DNA from: Planctomycetia bacterium
Lineage (GTDB): Bacteria > Planctomycetota > GCA-002687715
Direction: 5' to 3'
Assembly: GCA_005790545.1 (NCBI GenBank)
Contig: SXUL01000088.1
Location: forward strand, 1 to 64,000
DNA length: 64,000 bases
Below the pieces are notes generated by a model that was given only the letters and a program-made list of their open reading frames with translations, ran no database searches and had not been told where the DNA came from. Shown here piece after piece: positions 27,170-36,520 of this stretch (position 1 is the first letter of the stretch; every line of letters starts with the position of its first letter). The translations under genes were made by a program, and so were the position numbers.

Positions 27170-29005
27170 TCAGGCGGTGAGAGCCTTCAGGCTCTCGCCG
27201 CACCCGCCGGTGAGCAGCACCGTGGCGAAGGGGTCGAAATCGGTCGGCTCCCGGTTGACGATGATGACCGGGATGCCGGCGCGCAGCGCGACCAGCGGCA
27301 GGCTCGCCACTGGCTGAACCTGCAGACTCGTCCCCACGACGATGAGGAGATCGGCGTGCTGCACCGCGTCCAGCGCGCGGCGTGATGTCGCTGGGTCCAT
27401 GGGTTGTCCGAACGCGATGGATTCCGGTTTGAGGATGCCCTGGCAAGCCGGGCAGTAGGGCACGCGCGTACCGTTCACGATCCAGCGGTAGACCTCGTCG
27501 CGCGAGCGTCGGCGTCCGCAGCGCAGGCAGATCACGCTGTGCTCGTGGCCGTGGATCTCGACGACCTTGGCGGGGTCACTGCCTGCGAGCTGGTGCAGCC
27601 GATCAACGTTTTGCGTCACGATGGCGGCCAGTCGGCCATCGCGTTCCAGTTTCACGAGCGCCTCATGGGCAGCATTCGGGCGCGCCGTGCGCAGCACCAG
27701 ATAGAAATCCTGGCTCATCTCCCAGTAGTGGCGGCGGCTCTCTTCGGAGGCGAGGAAGTTCTCGAAACGGAAATGCGCTGTGTCGTAGGTCTTCCATGCC
27801 ACGGCCCCGGAGCGGTAATCCGGAATTCCCGATTCCGTGCTGATGCCAGCGCCTGAGAGCACCACGATAGCGCGCGACCTGCGCACGAGACCGCGCGCCT
27901 TCTCGATGGCCGCACCGCTGCTCGCGGGTGAGACGACCGCGGCTGCAGGCAGTGCCAGATCCTGCCAGTAGCGCAACGATTCACGTTGTTCCCTGCCGTA
28001 CTTCGCGTTGTCCTCCGGGCGCCCCACGCGGTGGAGCGGTACGAGGGTCGGAAGGAGGCGGCCCTGCGCGCGCGGAAAGATGCGCAGTACGACGAGGGCC
28101 AGCAGGGTGCTCACGAAGAAGGGCAGTGTGAGTGCCGGGATGCCACGCGCATTCAGCTCGAAGCTGCCGTACCACCACAGCGGGAATGCAGCCACCATCG
28201 TGGCGCACGAGAAAACCAGACTGCGCAAACCATGGCTCGTGAAATAGCCTGCGATGGCGATGTGGATCGGCATGGCGGTGAGCACGATCCAGGAAAAGGT
28301 CCACGAGGGCAGAAATCCTTCGGTCCACCCGAGGGCTGCGAAGCCGATGATCAGCCCGAGCAGCGCGCCAACCACGGCCAAGCGGGCGAGACGCCAGGAA
28401 TGGGCTGCGTAGCCAGCGAAGATGAGAATGCGCGCAGTCCACTCCGCTGCGGATGAACTGAAACCATCCGGCAGGGGGGATTCGAAGTTGCCAGATCGGA
28501 AGGCTGCATCAGGTGTGAGGTGCAGGGGCATGAAGGCTGAGGGCACGCAATTCAACCCCATTGCGCGCGCGATGAGAATGATTGCAAAGGCCACGCCAAG
28601 CCCGGGCAGGCTCAGCATCGGCAGGCCGAAGCGTCGGGTCCAGCGGCCTTCGAGAAGCAGGGACGCGCACGGAACGGTGGCCGCAGCAGCCAGCAGTGCC
28701 ACGGGCTGCAACCAGTCACCGAGTCCGTCGATGGTCGCAACCGCGAGCGCCGCGAGCGCTCCGCTGTAGCCGTAGAGCCCGGCCGCGAGATGTTCCACGG
28801 GACGGCGCAAGAGCTGGGCCGTAATGGTCGCTGCGAGCAGCGCCATGAGCGCGAGAGAGCCTGTGGCCGGGTAGAGCGCGAAGGTCCCCAAGAGAAACAG
28901 CGCGCCCGGCAGCGGACTCGGCGCAAAGAAGAGCGCGCCATAGCCGCTCAGCATGGCGCCGAATGTGTTTTCAGGGGCGATGGGCCCCCGTGTGGCGGCA
29001 GCCAT
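27170..29005 (-). CDS. Urea-transporter-like membrane domain fused to a sirtuin
   Basis: A 611-residue chimera. Residues 1-315 form a polytopic membrane domain with urea transporter features: Y-G-A-L-F-F-A-P near 22, G-L-Y-G-Y-S-G-A-L near 77, a second half ending GIPALTLPFFVST near 288-300. Residues 365-611 are a SIR2-family NAD-dependent deacylase: GAGISTESGIPDYRS at 385-399, T-Q-N-V-D-R-L-H at 464-471, catalytic H485, zinc cysteines C493, C496, C518 and C521, and IVVGTSLQVQPV. The GAGISTESG form is nearest to class II (SIRT4-like) enzymes. The frame is uninterrupted. It is the last gene of a six-gene operon, 3 bases after the decarboxylase gene. I know no described protein of this architecture. 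Confidence 0.88.
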   Translation of the reverse strand: MAAATRGPIAPENTFGAMLSGYGALFFAPSPLPGALFLLGTFALYPATGSLALMALLAATITAQLLRRPVEHLAAGLYGYSGALAALAVATIDGLGDWLQPVALLAAAATVPCASLLLEGRWTRRFGLPMLSLPGLGVAFAIILIARAMGLNCVPSAFMPLHLTPDAAFRSGNFESPLPDGFSSSAAEWTARILIFAGYAAHSWRLARLAVVGALLGLIIGFAALGWTEGFLPSWTFSWIVLTAMPIHIAIAGYFTSHGLRSLVFSCATMVAAFPLWWYGSFELNARGIPALTLPFFVSTLLALVVLRIFPRAQGRLLPTLVPLHRVGRPEDNAKYGREQRESLRYWQDLALPAAAVVSPASSGAAIEKARGLVRRSRAIVVLSGAGISTESGIPDYRSGAVAWKTYDTAHFRFENFLASEESRRHYWEMSQDFYLVLRTARPNAAHEALVKLERDGRLAAIVTQNVDRLHQLAGSDPAKVVEIHGHEHSVICLRCGRRRSRDEVYRWIVNGTRVPYCPACQGILKPESIAFGQPMDPATSRRALDAVQHADLLIVVGTSLQVQPVASLPLVALRAGIPVIIVNREPTDFDPFATVLLTGGCGESLKALTA

Positions 29006-29008
29006 GCG

Positions 29009-30400
29009 TCAGTCGGCCGGTCGCAGCAGCGCCGAGGTGCGCGATTCTTCGCTCACGAGGTGACGCGGCAGCATTTCGGGTCCGCGCGCATCCGCCGGGA
29101 CTTCAGCTCTGCGAATGATGTGGGCCTCCTTGCCGCGGATCATCACATAGTTGGGACGCAACTGGATGAACTGCATGGACTGGCTGAAATTGTAGGCTCC
29201 GACATCGTGGATGACGAGGCGGTCACCTGGCTCCAGCTCCGGCAACACGACTTCTTCGCGGATCACGTCGATCTGCATGCAGAGATTGCCGGCGAGGCGC
29301 CAGTGGCCGAGGGGCCGACCATCATCGCGGACGGGCGACACTTCATGTTCGTACCAATAGGCCGTCGGCAGAATGTGCACACCCACATCGAGGATGGCGG
29401 TTTGTTGCGAGCCCTCGGGGCGCTTGACCGCCAACACCGTGCTGATGAACTTCGCCGCCTCGTCAATGAGGCCGCGGCCCGGTTCGAGGGTGAGCGTCGG
29501 GGGGCGCTTGAAGCGCTTCTCGTGAGCGAGCAGCGGTGCGGTGACGGCGAGGGCGTAGTCCTCGTACGCAGGCGCTGTGGCGGCGCCGGGCAGCATCACG
29601 CCGCGCAGCGTGTTGCGGGTCGCATAGCCGCCACCCATGTCGAGGCTCTCGATGGTGCAACCGAGTTCCGCTTCAAGACGGAGCGCGAGCCCGACCAAGG
29701 CTTCCATGCCCTGACGGTAGATGCTCACATCGGGCACGTAGGTGCCCACGTGCAAGTGCAGGCCGGCGAGGATGAGTTTCTTGTGGCCTGTGATCCGGCG
29801 CGCCGCTTCGAAGGTGACGGACTCGTCCACACGGAAGCCGAACTTGTCCCAAGGCGGATAGTTGAGCTTCACGTTGACTCGCAGTCCGATCTTGGCGGGC
29901 TTCTTCAGCCCGTTCGCGAGCTTCAGAACGCGCTCCAGTTCGTCGTGGCTGTCGATATTGACCCAGGCCTCTTCGCGGAAAGCCTGCTTCAATTCTGCAT
30001 CGGACTTCCATGGCCCGTTGAAGATGATGTCTTTGCCCGGAATGCCGAGGTCGCGGCAGATGCCGTATTCGAAACCGCTCACCACTTCGCCGAGAGCACC
30101 TTCGCTCCTCAGCACCGCAGCGATGGAACTCAGCCAGTTGGTTTTCACCGACCAAGCGATGCGTGTCTTTGGCCAGAGTGCTCGGAACGCTCCGAGCATG
30201 TTGCGATAGGCAAGGCGCAGCCGGTCCTCATCAAAGACGCACAGTGGCGACCCGAAACGGGAAAGAAGGGACTTCACCGTGTGCGCGCCGATGCGGTCCA
30301 CTGCCGGAGGGCGACGCGAGGGATGAGGCGTCCTCGTGGCGAGGGGTTGCATCAGTTCCTTCACGACATCACGCACTTTGGTCGTACGAGGGCGGCTCAT
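29009..30400 (-). CDS. Type III PLP-dependent amino acid decarboxylase (DAP/ornithine decarboxylase superfamily)
   Basis: Alanine-racemase-fold PLP enzyme of 463 residues. K86 in W-S-V-K-T-N is the likely Schiff-base lysine; phosphate-binding G-G-G-Y and EPGRGL follow, and the C-terminal sheet has HDVGAYNFSQSMQFI. Related enzymes decarboxylate D-configured stereocentres or free diamino acids, or amino acids tethered to a carrier. Because the C-terminal motif is GAYNFSQSMQF rather than the lysine pathway form, I do not call it LysA. The start overlaps the stop of the ATP-grasp-like gene by 4 bases. Adjacent ATP-grasp genes suggest the product amine is ligated to a carboxylate. Confidence 0.85.
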   Translation of the reverse strand: MSRPRTTKVRDVVKELMQPLATRTPHPSRRPPAVDRIGAHTVKSLLSRFGSPLCVFDEDRLRLAYRNMLGAFRALWPKTRIAWSVKTNWLSSIAAVLRSEGALGEVVSGFEYGICRDLGIPGKDIIFNGPWKSDAELKQAFREEAWVNIDSHDELERVLKLANGLKKPAKIGLRVNVKLNYPPWDKFGFRVDESVTFEAARRITGHKKLILAGLHLHVGTYVPDVSIYRQGMEALVGLALRLEAELGCTIESLDMGGGYATRNTLRGVMLPGAATAPAYEDYALAVTAPLLAHEKRFKRPPTLTLEPGRGLIDEAAKFISTVLAVKRPEGSQQTAILDVGVHILPTAYWYEHEVSPVRDDGRPLGHWRLAGNLCMQIDVIREEVVLPELEPGDRLVIHDVGAYNFSQSMQFIQLRPNYVMIRGKEAHIIRRAEVPADARGPEMLPRHLVSEESRTSALLRPAD

Positions 30401-31410
30401 CGGGAGGTCTCCGGGGGCATCACGGCGAGGAGGGTTTCAGGTGAGATCACGGCATCTTCAGCCGATGCGCTGAAGAGCACACCGGGGCGGGCCTGAACTC
30501 GGCCCTTCCATGCGCGGCCTTCTGTGGCCGCGAGCAGTCGTTCCACCAACGGTGCACCGGCCACCGCCGCGGCCTCGATCCAGTGCGGAAAGGTCGGGCG
30601 GATCTCCATGAGGAGCGGCGTGACGCCGTGCTGCTGGAAACGCAGCGTCATCGGCCCATCGAACGCAAGCTCCTTGGCCGCGGCACCAGCCCATGCGAGC
30701 AACGCGGGATCGTCGATGCTCACGGCGCACCATGGGCGTTCGCGGTCGTCGTCAGCGAGGACTTGCACGGCGATGGCGCCCGCGACTTCGCCCTTGATGC
30801 GTACGAGCGCCACTTCCAGCAGTGATCCCGGCCGGGTTTCGAGCAGGGTCAGCCGCTCGGCCCCCGCTGCACGAAGGCGCTCTACCGCCTTGCGGGCAGA
30901 TTGCGCCGTGTGCACACGCTGCGTGAGTCCGCGATCACTCACGAGAACCTGTGGCCAGCCCTGTGCGAGAGCCAGTGACTCGGCATGTGCCGGTGCGGCG
31001 ACGTCGGCCCCGCGCGCAAGCCAGGCACCCGCCCGAGTACTGATGCAGGAGTGCAGCCCGGTGTGGACATGCCGCAATAGCGCCTCCGGGTGCGCGTTGC
31101 TATTGGCAATGTTCGCGTCGGCCAACCATGAACTGGCCTCGGCGAGGAGCAGCGCACCGGCAAAGCTGCCGGGCAGGGCCAGAGTGACCTTTGCCTTGCG
31201 CAGAGAGCGCGCGAGTTCAGCAGGACCGCTGCCTGCTGCGAGCACCAGCACCGCGTCCGCACGGGGTTCTCTCCAGATGCCGGCTTCGTGCGGTGAAAGT
31301 GCCACGGCAAGGCAGCGCCTCTTCCCTGCGCGGAGTGCGCCGATGACGGAAGGTCCGGGCGACCCCTCGGGGCCGTCCTCCTGCCCCACGACGGCGATGA
31401 GTTCCTTCAT
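30397..31410 (-). CDS. Degenerate ATP-grasp-like partner protein
   Basis: A 337-residue protein with the outline of an ATP-grasp enzyme: an N-terminal Rossmann-like part, a central part with RLTLLETRPGSLLEVAL, and the end MTLRFQQHGVTPLLMEIRPTFPHWIEAA, where active enzymes have E-I-N-x-R-F-P. The N of E-I-N is replaced by R and the clear P-loop lysine/acid pairs are not apparent, so it may be a non-catalytic subunit or a divergent ligase. ATG at 31410 overlaps the stop of the secreted TPR gene by 4 bases; the gene in turn overlaps the decarboxylase. Confidence 0.65.
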   Translation of the reverse strand: MKELIAVVGQEDGPEGSPGPSVIGALRAGKRRCLAVALSPHEAGIWREPRADAVLVLAAGSGPAELARSLRKAKVTLALPGSFAGALLLAEASSWLADANIANSNAHPEALLRHVHTGLHSCISTRAGAWLARGADVAAPAHAESLALAQGWPQVLVSDRGLTQRVHTAQSARKAVERLRAAGAERLTLLETRPGSLLEVALVRIKGEVAGAIAVQVLADDDRERPWCAVSIDDPALLAWAGAAAKELAFDGPMTLRFQQHGVTPLLMEIRPTFPHWIEAAAVAGAPLVERLLAATEGRAWKGRVQARPGVLFSASAEDAVISPETLLAVMPPETSR

Positions 31411-33845
31411 CGAGCATTCTCCTTCTTCGTGGAAGCGAGCAACTCCTCGAGGCCCTGCAAGGTCAGTTCGTGGCGCGGATTGATGGTCACGGCCTCCAGC
31501 AAAGCGCGTTTCGCCTGGTCGATTTTGCCCAGCTTGATGAAACACCAGCCGAGCGCCGCTTGAGGATCCGCGAAGGCGGGGCGCGTGCCGCTGTGCAGCG
31601 TTGCGAGGCGCGAGAAGGCGCGCGTCGCGTCCGCGTACTGGCCAGCGTAGTAAAGCGACCAACCCCACTCCGAGAGCATGGAAGAAAGCACGCCCCACGC
31701 TTCCTCGCGCGTGCCTTCTTTCAGTTGGGCTGCACAGTGTTTCTCGAGGTGCTCTGTCGCTTCCTTGAGCTTGCCCGTGCGGAGGAGTGAGAGTCCGAGT
31801 CCGCGGCGGAGATCCGGTGCGCGTTCGTCGGCCTTGAGGGCGCGTTCGAAGGCGCCTTGTGCCTTTGGATACTCGGCGCGTGCAAACCACCCCCATGCCT
31901 CCGCCGCGTGGAGCTTGTCGTATTCGGCGTTTCCGATGAGCAGGCGGCGCATCTCGGCGCCGGTGGCCAGCGACGGGTCGATCCAGAAGGCACGTTCGAG
32001 AAGGATGCGCGCTTCGATGAAGTTGCGCGAAGAATGTTCGAAGCTTCCGAAGGCTGCGAGTGCGTGGGCATCGAAAGGGGAGGATGCGACGGCAGCTTCG
32101 AAATCGCGGCGCGCTTCAGCGTTGCGTTGCTCGGCTGCCTCGGCCTTGGCGATGGTCACGAGCACTGTGGAGTCGGATTTCCAGGCGTCGTCCTTGCGCG
32201 CGGCTTCAGCATGGCTGCGTGCATCCATGTTGCGGCCATCCTCAAGGGAGAGGAGGAGCAATGCGTAATGCGCGGCGCCGGAGTCGGATTTCAATTCCAC
32301 GGCGCGCTGGAGCGCGGCCTTGGCCTCGTCCCTGCGACCGAGAGTCTTCAGCGCCCAGGAATGGAGCACATGCAGACGATGGTTTTCTTCTGGAGGAAAG
32401 CGACCGTCCGTGGAACTCTGGATCTTCTCGATGGCTGCCAGCGCATCGGCCGCGCTGCTGGCGAGCATGGTGGCTGCTGCATCGAATTCGGCCATCCTCC
32501 ATTGGCGCACCGCGGACAGGCCACTCGCGGCGTCCATGCTTTCCGGGAAGAGTGCGAGTGCTTCCTTGAAGGGGCCTTCGGCTGTCAGTGGACGTTCCGC
32601 AAAGGCGGCCCACCCGCGACCGAGCGAGGCCTCGATCTGGGAGTTCTTGTCTGTCGCTGTTCCGAGGAACGCGCGCGTGGCATCGGCAGCCTTGCTTTCC
32701 GCAAGGAGGATCCAGCCTTCCACGTGGGCTGGGCTGGTGGCTGATGTGGCAAAGGTGCCATCGACACGTTGCAATCCGAAGTCCACGCTTGTGGCGTTCC
32801 GGCCCTGAGCTGCCACCAGAGCCTTCCGTGCTGCCTCGAGATTGCCAAGGCGCAGTTGAGCGACCGCAGCCGCGAGCAGGATTTCACCGCTCTGCTCGCT
32901 CTCAGGCCACAAGGCGATGATGGCGAGAGCGTCGCTCGGCCGCTTGAGGCGCAACCAGCCGATGGCGGCGGCGGCATAGAGGGAGCGCCATTCGCCGCGC
33001 TGCCCGATCAGGGTGTTGAGTTCCGCACCCAGCACACTCGGATCGCGGCGCAGCGCGTTGCAGAAATGGGCGAGTGCGTCGGCCGTGCGCGACTGCTGCT
33101 CAGCGCACCAGGCGAGTCCGGTAAAGGGAGCTGAATTCTCCGGCAGCAGCTTGGAAGATGCTTCAAAGGCCTTCCCGGCGTCGCCGTACTGCTTGCGCCA
33201 GTAATGGCACCAAGCGAGGATCATGTGCGCATCCGCATCGGCGGGTTCCGCTTTCAGCAGATGCTTCAAAGGCGCCACGGCTTCGGACCACTGGCCCTTG
33301 GCGTAGAGGCACCACGCGATGCCGCGCTGCGCATCTGCGAGTTCTGCGGCTTCGCGGGCCGCGCGTTGGAAGCAGCGGATGGCATCGTCATAGAGCGCTT
33401 GCCAATAGAGGCTCCAGCCTTCGCCGGCGCTGAGTTCGGAGAGCATGGCCGCTGAGAGCTTGGCTTCGTGGGCATCGGCGAAGGCTGCGCGTGCCTCGCG
33501 GAACGAACCAGCTGCGAGCAGGGCCCGCGCTGCGTCGATGGGAGCCTTGCGGGCACCCGCCACGAGATCGAGGCCCTGCTTGCTCCACTTGTAGTTCGCG
33601 TCCGCGATGAGCGCTTCCTTGAAGAGCTTCTCGGCCTTGTCCATGCGGCCGAGGAAGTACTCGCACCAACCCATGCCATCGATGATGGCGGCGGTCTTCG
33701 GATAGAGCTTGTTGTCCTGGGTGAGTCCGTCGAGGGCGCGCTCATAGTCGCGCTCGCGGAACCAGTCCCACGAGTTCTTCTTGGTGTCCTGCGCTGGAAT
33801 CAGAATTGCGAGTAACGCAAGAAGAACGGCGGCGCGCGTGAGCAT
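31407..33845 (-). CDS. Secreted TPR-repeat protein
   Basis: An 812-residue exported protein made almost wholly of helix-turn-helix TPR-like repeats after a signal peptide (MLTRAAVLLALLAILIPA before QDTKK). Repeated short signatures such as GWCEYFLGRMDKAEKLFKEA, AWCLYAKGQWSEAVAPLKHL and GWCFIKLGKIDQAKRALLEA show the periodicity. It probably scaffolds protein contacts in the periplasm. The start overlaps the ATP-grasp stop as TGATG, and its stop overlaps the next gene, so it is clearly part of the operon. Confidence 0.85.
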   Translation of the reverse strand: MLTRAAVLLALLAILIPAQDTKKNSWDWFRERDYERALDGLTQDNKLYPKTAAIIDGMGWCEYFLGRMDKAEKLFKEALIADANYKWSKQGLDLVAGARKAPIDAARALLAAGSFREARAAFADAHEAKLSAAMLSELSAGEGWSLYWQALYDDAIRCFQRAAREAAELADAQRGIAWCLYAKGQWSEAVAPLKHLLKAEPADADAHMILAWCHYWRKQYGDAGKAFEASSKLLPENSAPFTGLAWCAEQQSRTADALAHFCNALRRDPSVLGAELNTLIGQRGEWRSLYAAAAIGWLRLKRPSDALAIIALWPESEQSGEILLAAAVAQLRLGNLEAARKALVAAQGRNATSVDFGLQRVDGTFATSATSPAHVEGWILLAESKAADATRAFLGTATDKNSQIEASLGRGWAAFAERPLTAEGPFKEALALFPESMDAASGLSAVRQWRMAEFDAAATMLASSAADALAAIEKIQSSTDGRFPPEENHRLHVLHSWALKTLGRRDEAKAALQRAVELKSDSGAAHYALLLLSLEDGRNMDARSHAEAARKDDAWKSDSTVLVTIAKAEAAEQRNAEARRDFEAAVASSPFDAHALAAFGSFEHSSRNFIEARILLERAFWIDPSLATGAEMRRLLIGNAEYDKLHAAEAWGWFARAEYPKAQGAFERALKADERAPDLRRGLGLSLLRTGKLKEATEHLEKHCAAQLKEGTREEAWGVLSSMLSEWGWSLYYAGQYADATRAFSRLATLHSGTRPAFADPQAALGWCFIKLGKIDQAKRALLEAVTINPRHELTLQGLEELLASTKKENAR

Positions 33846-34891
33846 CAGAGGCGTCCTTTCGTTTGCAGCGCGGCGAGGTCATCGATCCGGCCGATGGTGG
33901 TACGGCTTGTGCGGAAGAAGAGCGTGCCCTTTCTGGCATTGCCAGCGGGTGGCGGAACTTCGCCGAGGAGGCGCGCGAGCACGCGCTCGGGGAGATTGAG
34001 TCCAGCACCCGGGGTCATGCCGACCCATGCGGGGAAGCGACCATTGATCTCGATGAGGTGAAATGAACCGTCCTCATCGGATTTCATGAGCTCGAGTTCG
34101 AGAGGGCCATGCCACTTGATGGCGCGCACGAGTTCGCGCGCGAGCTTGAGAGCCCCTTCTTCTTCCACTACCTCCGCAGCGACGGCTTTGCCGAGCGTGC
34201 TCAGGACCACTTTGCGGATGGTGACCGCGGCATCGAGGCGACCATGATCGGCCACCGCGGCCACATCGAATTCATGACCGCAGAGCGGTTCCTGGGCAAG
34301 TACGGGGAATCCCCACGCCGCGGCAAGCCGCGCGTGAGCAAGGCGCGCTTCCTCGAGGTTGGTGACGCGCTCCGCATCGGCGATGGGCCCCTTCAGAAAG
34401 ACCGGGAGCTTCCAGTCTTTGCGCGCGAAGAAGGCATCTACATCACCGACGGGTTCGGTGCGCGGAGTCTGAAATCCGTGCTCCTTGCAGAAGTTGGCCA
34501 AGCGCGCTTTCGAGCGCGCAAGCACGGCCGCATGCGGAGGCAGCATGGTCTTCCAGCCGCGTTCGTCGAAGGAACTCTGGATGCGAGTCCACAGCGGAAC
34601 TTCGCTGTCGAGCGTGGGAATGAAACCCGTGATGGGATCCTGTGCGTGGATCTCGTCCAGGCGCTTCAACAGCACGCCCGGTTGGTCCGACGGGAGTGGT
34701 GTCACGTACACGGCATCAAAGAGGTCACGACGAAACACGCCGGTGAGCGACGGGTCGTAGGCAAGCCCGAGGATGCGGATCTTGTCCTTCCGCGCCGCGC
34801 GGAGGGCGCGTGCGACGGCGAGTCCGGGGTAGGGATTGTCCCTGCCCTCAAGACCCGTGATGGCGATGGTGGGCTTCTTTGGCCTCGGCAA
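33845..34891 (-). CDS. ATP-grasp carboxylate-amine ligase
   Basis: ATP-dependent ligase of 348 residues. The CarB-like N-terminus reads TIAITGLEGRDNPYPGLAVAR, then LGLAYDPSLTGVF; the ATP-grasp core has SKARLANFCKEHGFQTPRTE, V-F-L-K-G-P, ELELMKSDEDGSFHLIEINGRFPAW, with the metal-binding E and E-I-N-G-R-F. It should form an acyl phosphate and pass it to an amine. The start is a TTG at 34891, 7 bases after GGAG, giving a 44-base overlap with the upstream TPR gene; much longer frames in the same phase have no homology. Confidence 0.83.
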   Translation of the reverse strand: MPRPKKPTIAITGLEGRDNPYPGLAVARALRAARKDKIRILGLAYDPSLTGVFRRDLFDAVYVTPLPSDQPGVLLKRLDEIHAQDPITGFIPTLDSEVPLWTRIQSSFDERGWKTMLPPHAAVLARSKARLANFCKEHGFQTPRTEPVGDVDAFFARKDWKLPVFLKGPIADAERVTNLEEARLAHARLAAAWGFPVLAQEPLCGHEFDVAAVADHGRLDAAVTIRKVVLSTLGKAVAAEVVEEEGALKLARELVRAIKWHGPLELELMKSDEDGSFHLIEINGRFPAWVGMTPGAGLNLPERVLARLLGEVPPPAGNARKGTLFFRTSRTTIGRIDDLAALQTKGRL

Positions 34892-36416
34892 GTGTCGGCT
34901 CCGTGAGGGGGCTGTGGGTGGGTGAGGGTTGCGGCGACGCAGCCCAGCGTGTTTCAAGGTGCTGGCGGCGCGGATCGTCGGCGGGCAGGGACGCGAGATG
35001 CTGCTGCGCGGCAGCATCGTCCCCCGCAATGTGAGCTTGCAGGGCGCTGAACCATGGTTCTTCGTCGCGCACACGCAGGCTGGCGAGCAGATCCGCGGCG
35101 GCGCGAGCGAGAGGTTGCGGATGGCTGATGAGCGCGAGCTGTTCGCGGGCCGCAACAAGTTGACCGGTGGCTGCCAGCGCGTGTGCGAGCTGAAGTGCTG
35201 CGGCGCCGTGTTCCGGTCTGCGCGCAAGGCAGGCACGGGCCAGTTCGAGGGCGCGTTCCGGATTGCCGTTTGTGTTCTCCGCGCGGGCGAGAAGCTCTCG
35301 CGCCGTGGTGCTCACCGGGTGCAGGATGCCGTCCCCGTCGGCCCATTGCTCATCAAAGGCGGCATCGAGTTCCTGCGCGGCGATGGAGGCGAGCAGTTGC
35401 CGAGCTTCCTCGACGCGGCGCACTTGCAACAACGCGCGTGCAGCCAGTACGCCTGCACCAGTGCGACCCCGGCTGAGTGCGGCCTCCGCGAAGGGCAGTG
35501 CCTCGGCGGGCGCGCCCGCATCAAGGAGCTTGGTGGCGAGGAGCAGGCGCAGTTCATCCGCAGCGGCGGAAACGGCGAGGATGTTCACCAGATCAGAGCG
35601 TGCGGGGTGCATGACACCCGCCGTCACCGCTGCGGAGAATGGTGTCCAGCCGTGCTCACCGAGTTGCGAACGGCTCCATGCGATGCCCCAGAGCGGGTCT
35701 GCGGAGAGAGGCTGGGTCTTGTGCGCGCGTTCGAAGTGCCCCAGTGCTTCGGTGTATTGCTGGCGCGTGTAGGCACACCAACCACGGAAGCTTGCGGCCT
35801 CGTGCATCGCAGGGTTCGCGAGTTCTGCTGCGGCGAGCGAGGCCTCGGCGTCGTCGATCCAGCCGCCGAGGTAGCACGCGATTCCGTGGCCGAGCAGCGC
35901 GCGTGCAGAGCCGGGTTCAAGCTCGGTGGCCTTCCGGAAGCACCAAGCGGCGCTGGCTGCATCTGCAAGGGAGTGGTGACACCAGCCGAGACCGATCCAG
36001 ATCTCCGGCTTCAACGCGGCACCCGTCGTCACGTCATGGAGTGCGGCGGCGAAGGCGTGCGATGCTTCGAGAGTGCGCCCTGCAGTGTAGAGATGCCAAG
36101 CCGCCATGACCGGCTTCCAGCGGAGGGCCTTGATCTGTTGCAGGGCGCGCCCGGCTTCGGTGTGCCGCGGATCGATGGCGAGCGCCGCCGCGTAGGAGCT
36201 CTCCGCTCCATCCAACTGGCCCTGCAGTTCTCGTGCGCGCCCCATGAGCCACTCCCACTCCGGATTGCGGAGTTGGAGAGCGATGAGCGGCGCCAGCAGG
36301 GATTCAGCGCGCGTGGCGTCTCCGGCGATGAGGGCACGGCGTGCGGCCTCCACTGCTCGCCGGGCGCGGAACGCGGCGAGGATTCCGAATCCAGCTCTCG
36401 GTCGTGGAGTTTCCAT
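34848..36416 (-). CDS. TPR-repeat protein (cytosolic)
   Basis: A 522-residue protein of TPR-like repeats with no signal peptide, for example GRARELQGQLDGAESSYAAA, GHGIACYLGGWIDDAEASLA and FRGWCAYTRQQYTEALGHFE. It is the first gene of the six-gene operon and resembles the secreted TPR protein two genes on, so the operon may encode matching scaffolds on each side of the membrane. The tail is proline- and histidine-rich. Divergent from the MFS gene, with 104 bases between starts. Confidence 0.85.
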   Translation of the reverse strand: METPRPRAGFGILAAFRARRAVEAARRALIAGDATRAESLLAPLIALQLRNPEWEWLMGRARELQGQLDGAESSYAAALAIDPRHTEAGRALQQIKALRWKPVMAAWHLYTAGRTLEASHAFAAALHDVTTGAALKPEIWIGLGWCHHSLADAASAAWCFRKATELEPGSARALLGHGIACYLGGWIDDAEASLAAAELANPAMHEAASFRGWCAYTRQQYTEALGHFERAHKTQPLSADPLWGIAWSRSQLGEHGWTPFSAAVTAGVMHPARSDLVNILAVSAAADELRLLLATKLLDAGAPAEALPFAEAALSRGRTGAGVLAARALLQVRRVEEARQLLASIAAQELDAAFDEQWADGDGILHPVSTTARELLARAENTNGNPERALELARACLARRPEHGAAALQLAHALAATGQLVAAREQLALISHPQPLARAAADLLASLRVRDEEPWFSALQAHIAGDDAAAQQHLASLPADDPRRQHLETRWAASPQPSPTHSPLTEPTLAEAKEAHHRHHGS

Positions 36417-36506
36417 CCCTGTGTGGCACTGTAACGCTCGCTGTTCGCGTTTGTTGCGCAGCGAGTTCTGTCATTCCTGTGCGCTGGCGCCAACCTGTCG
36501 CGCGTC

Positions 36507-36512
36507 TAGAAT
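36507..36512 (+). promoter_or_regulatory. Putative -10 box (TAGAAT) of the MFS gene
   Basis: TAGAAT ends 8 bases before a TTG start at 36521 and there is no Shine-Dalgarno; matches the leaderless layout seen at 6625 and 15066. Confidence 0.4.
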
Positions 36513-36520
36513 CCTGCCCC

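Noticed and set aside
29009-30400. Calling the PLP decarboxylase diaminopimelate decarboxylase (lysA)
   Set aside because: The C-terminal motif GAYNFSQSMQF and the ATP-grasp neighbourhood differ from lysine biosynthesis, so a broader superfamily name is safer.
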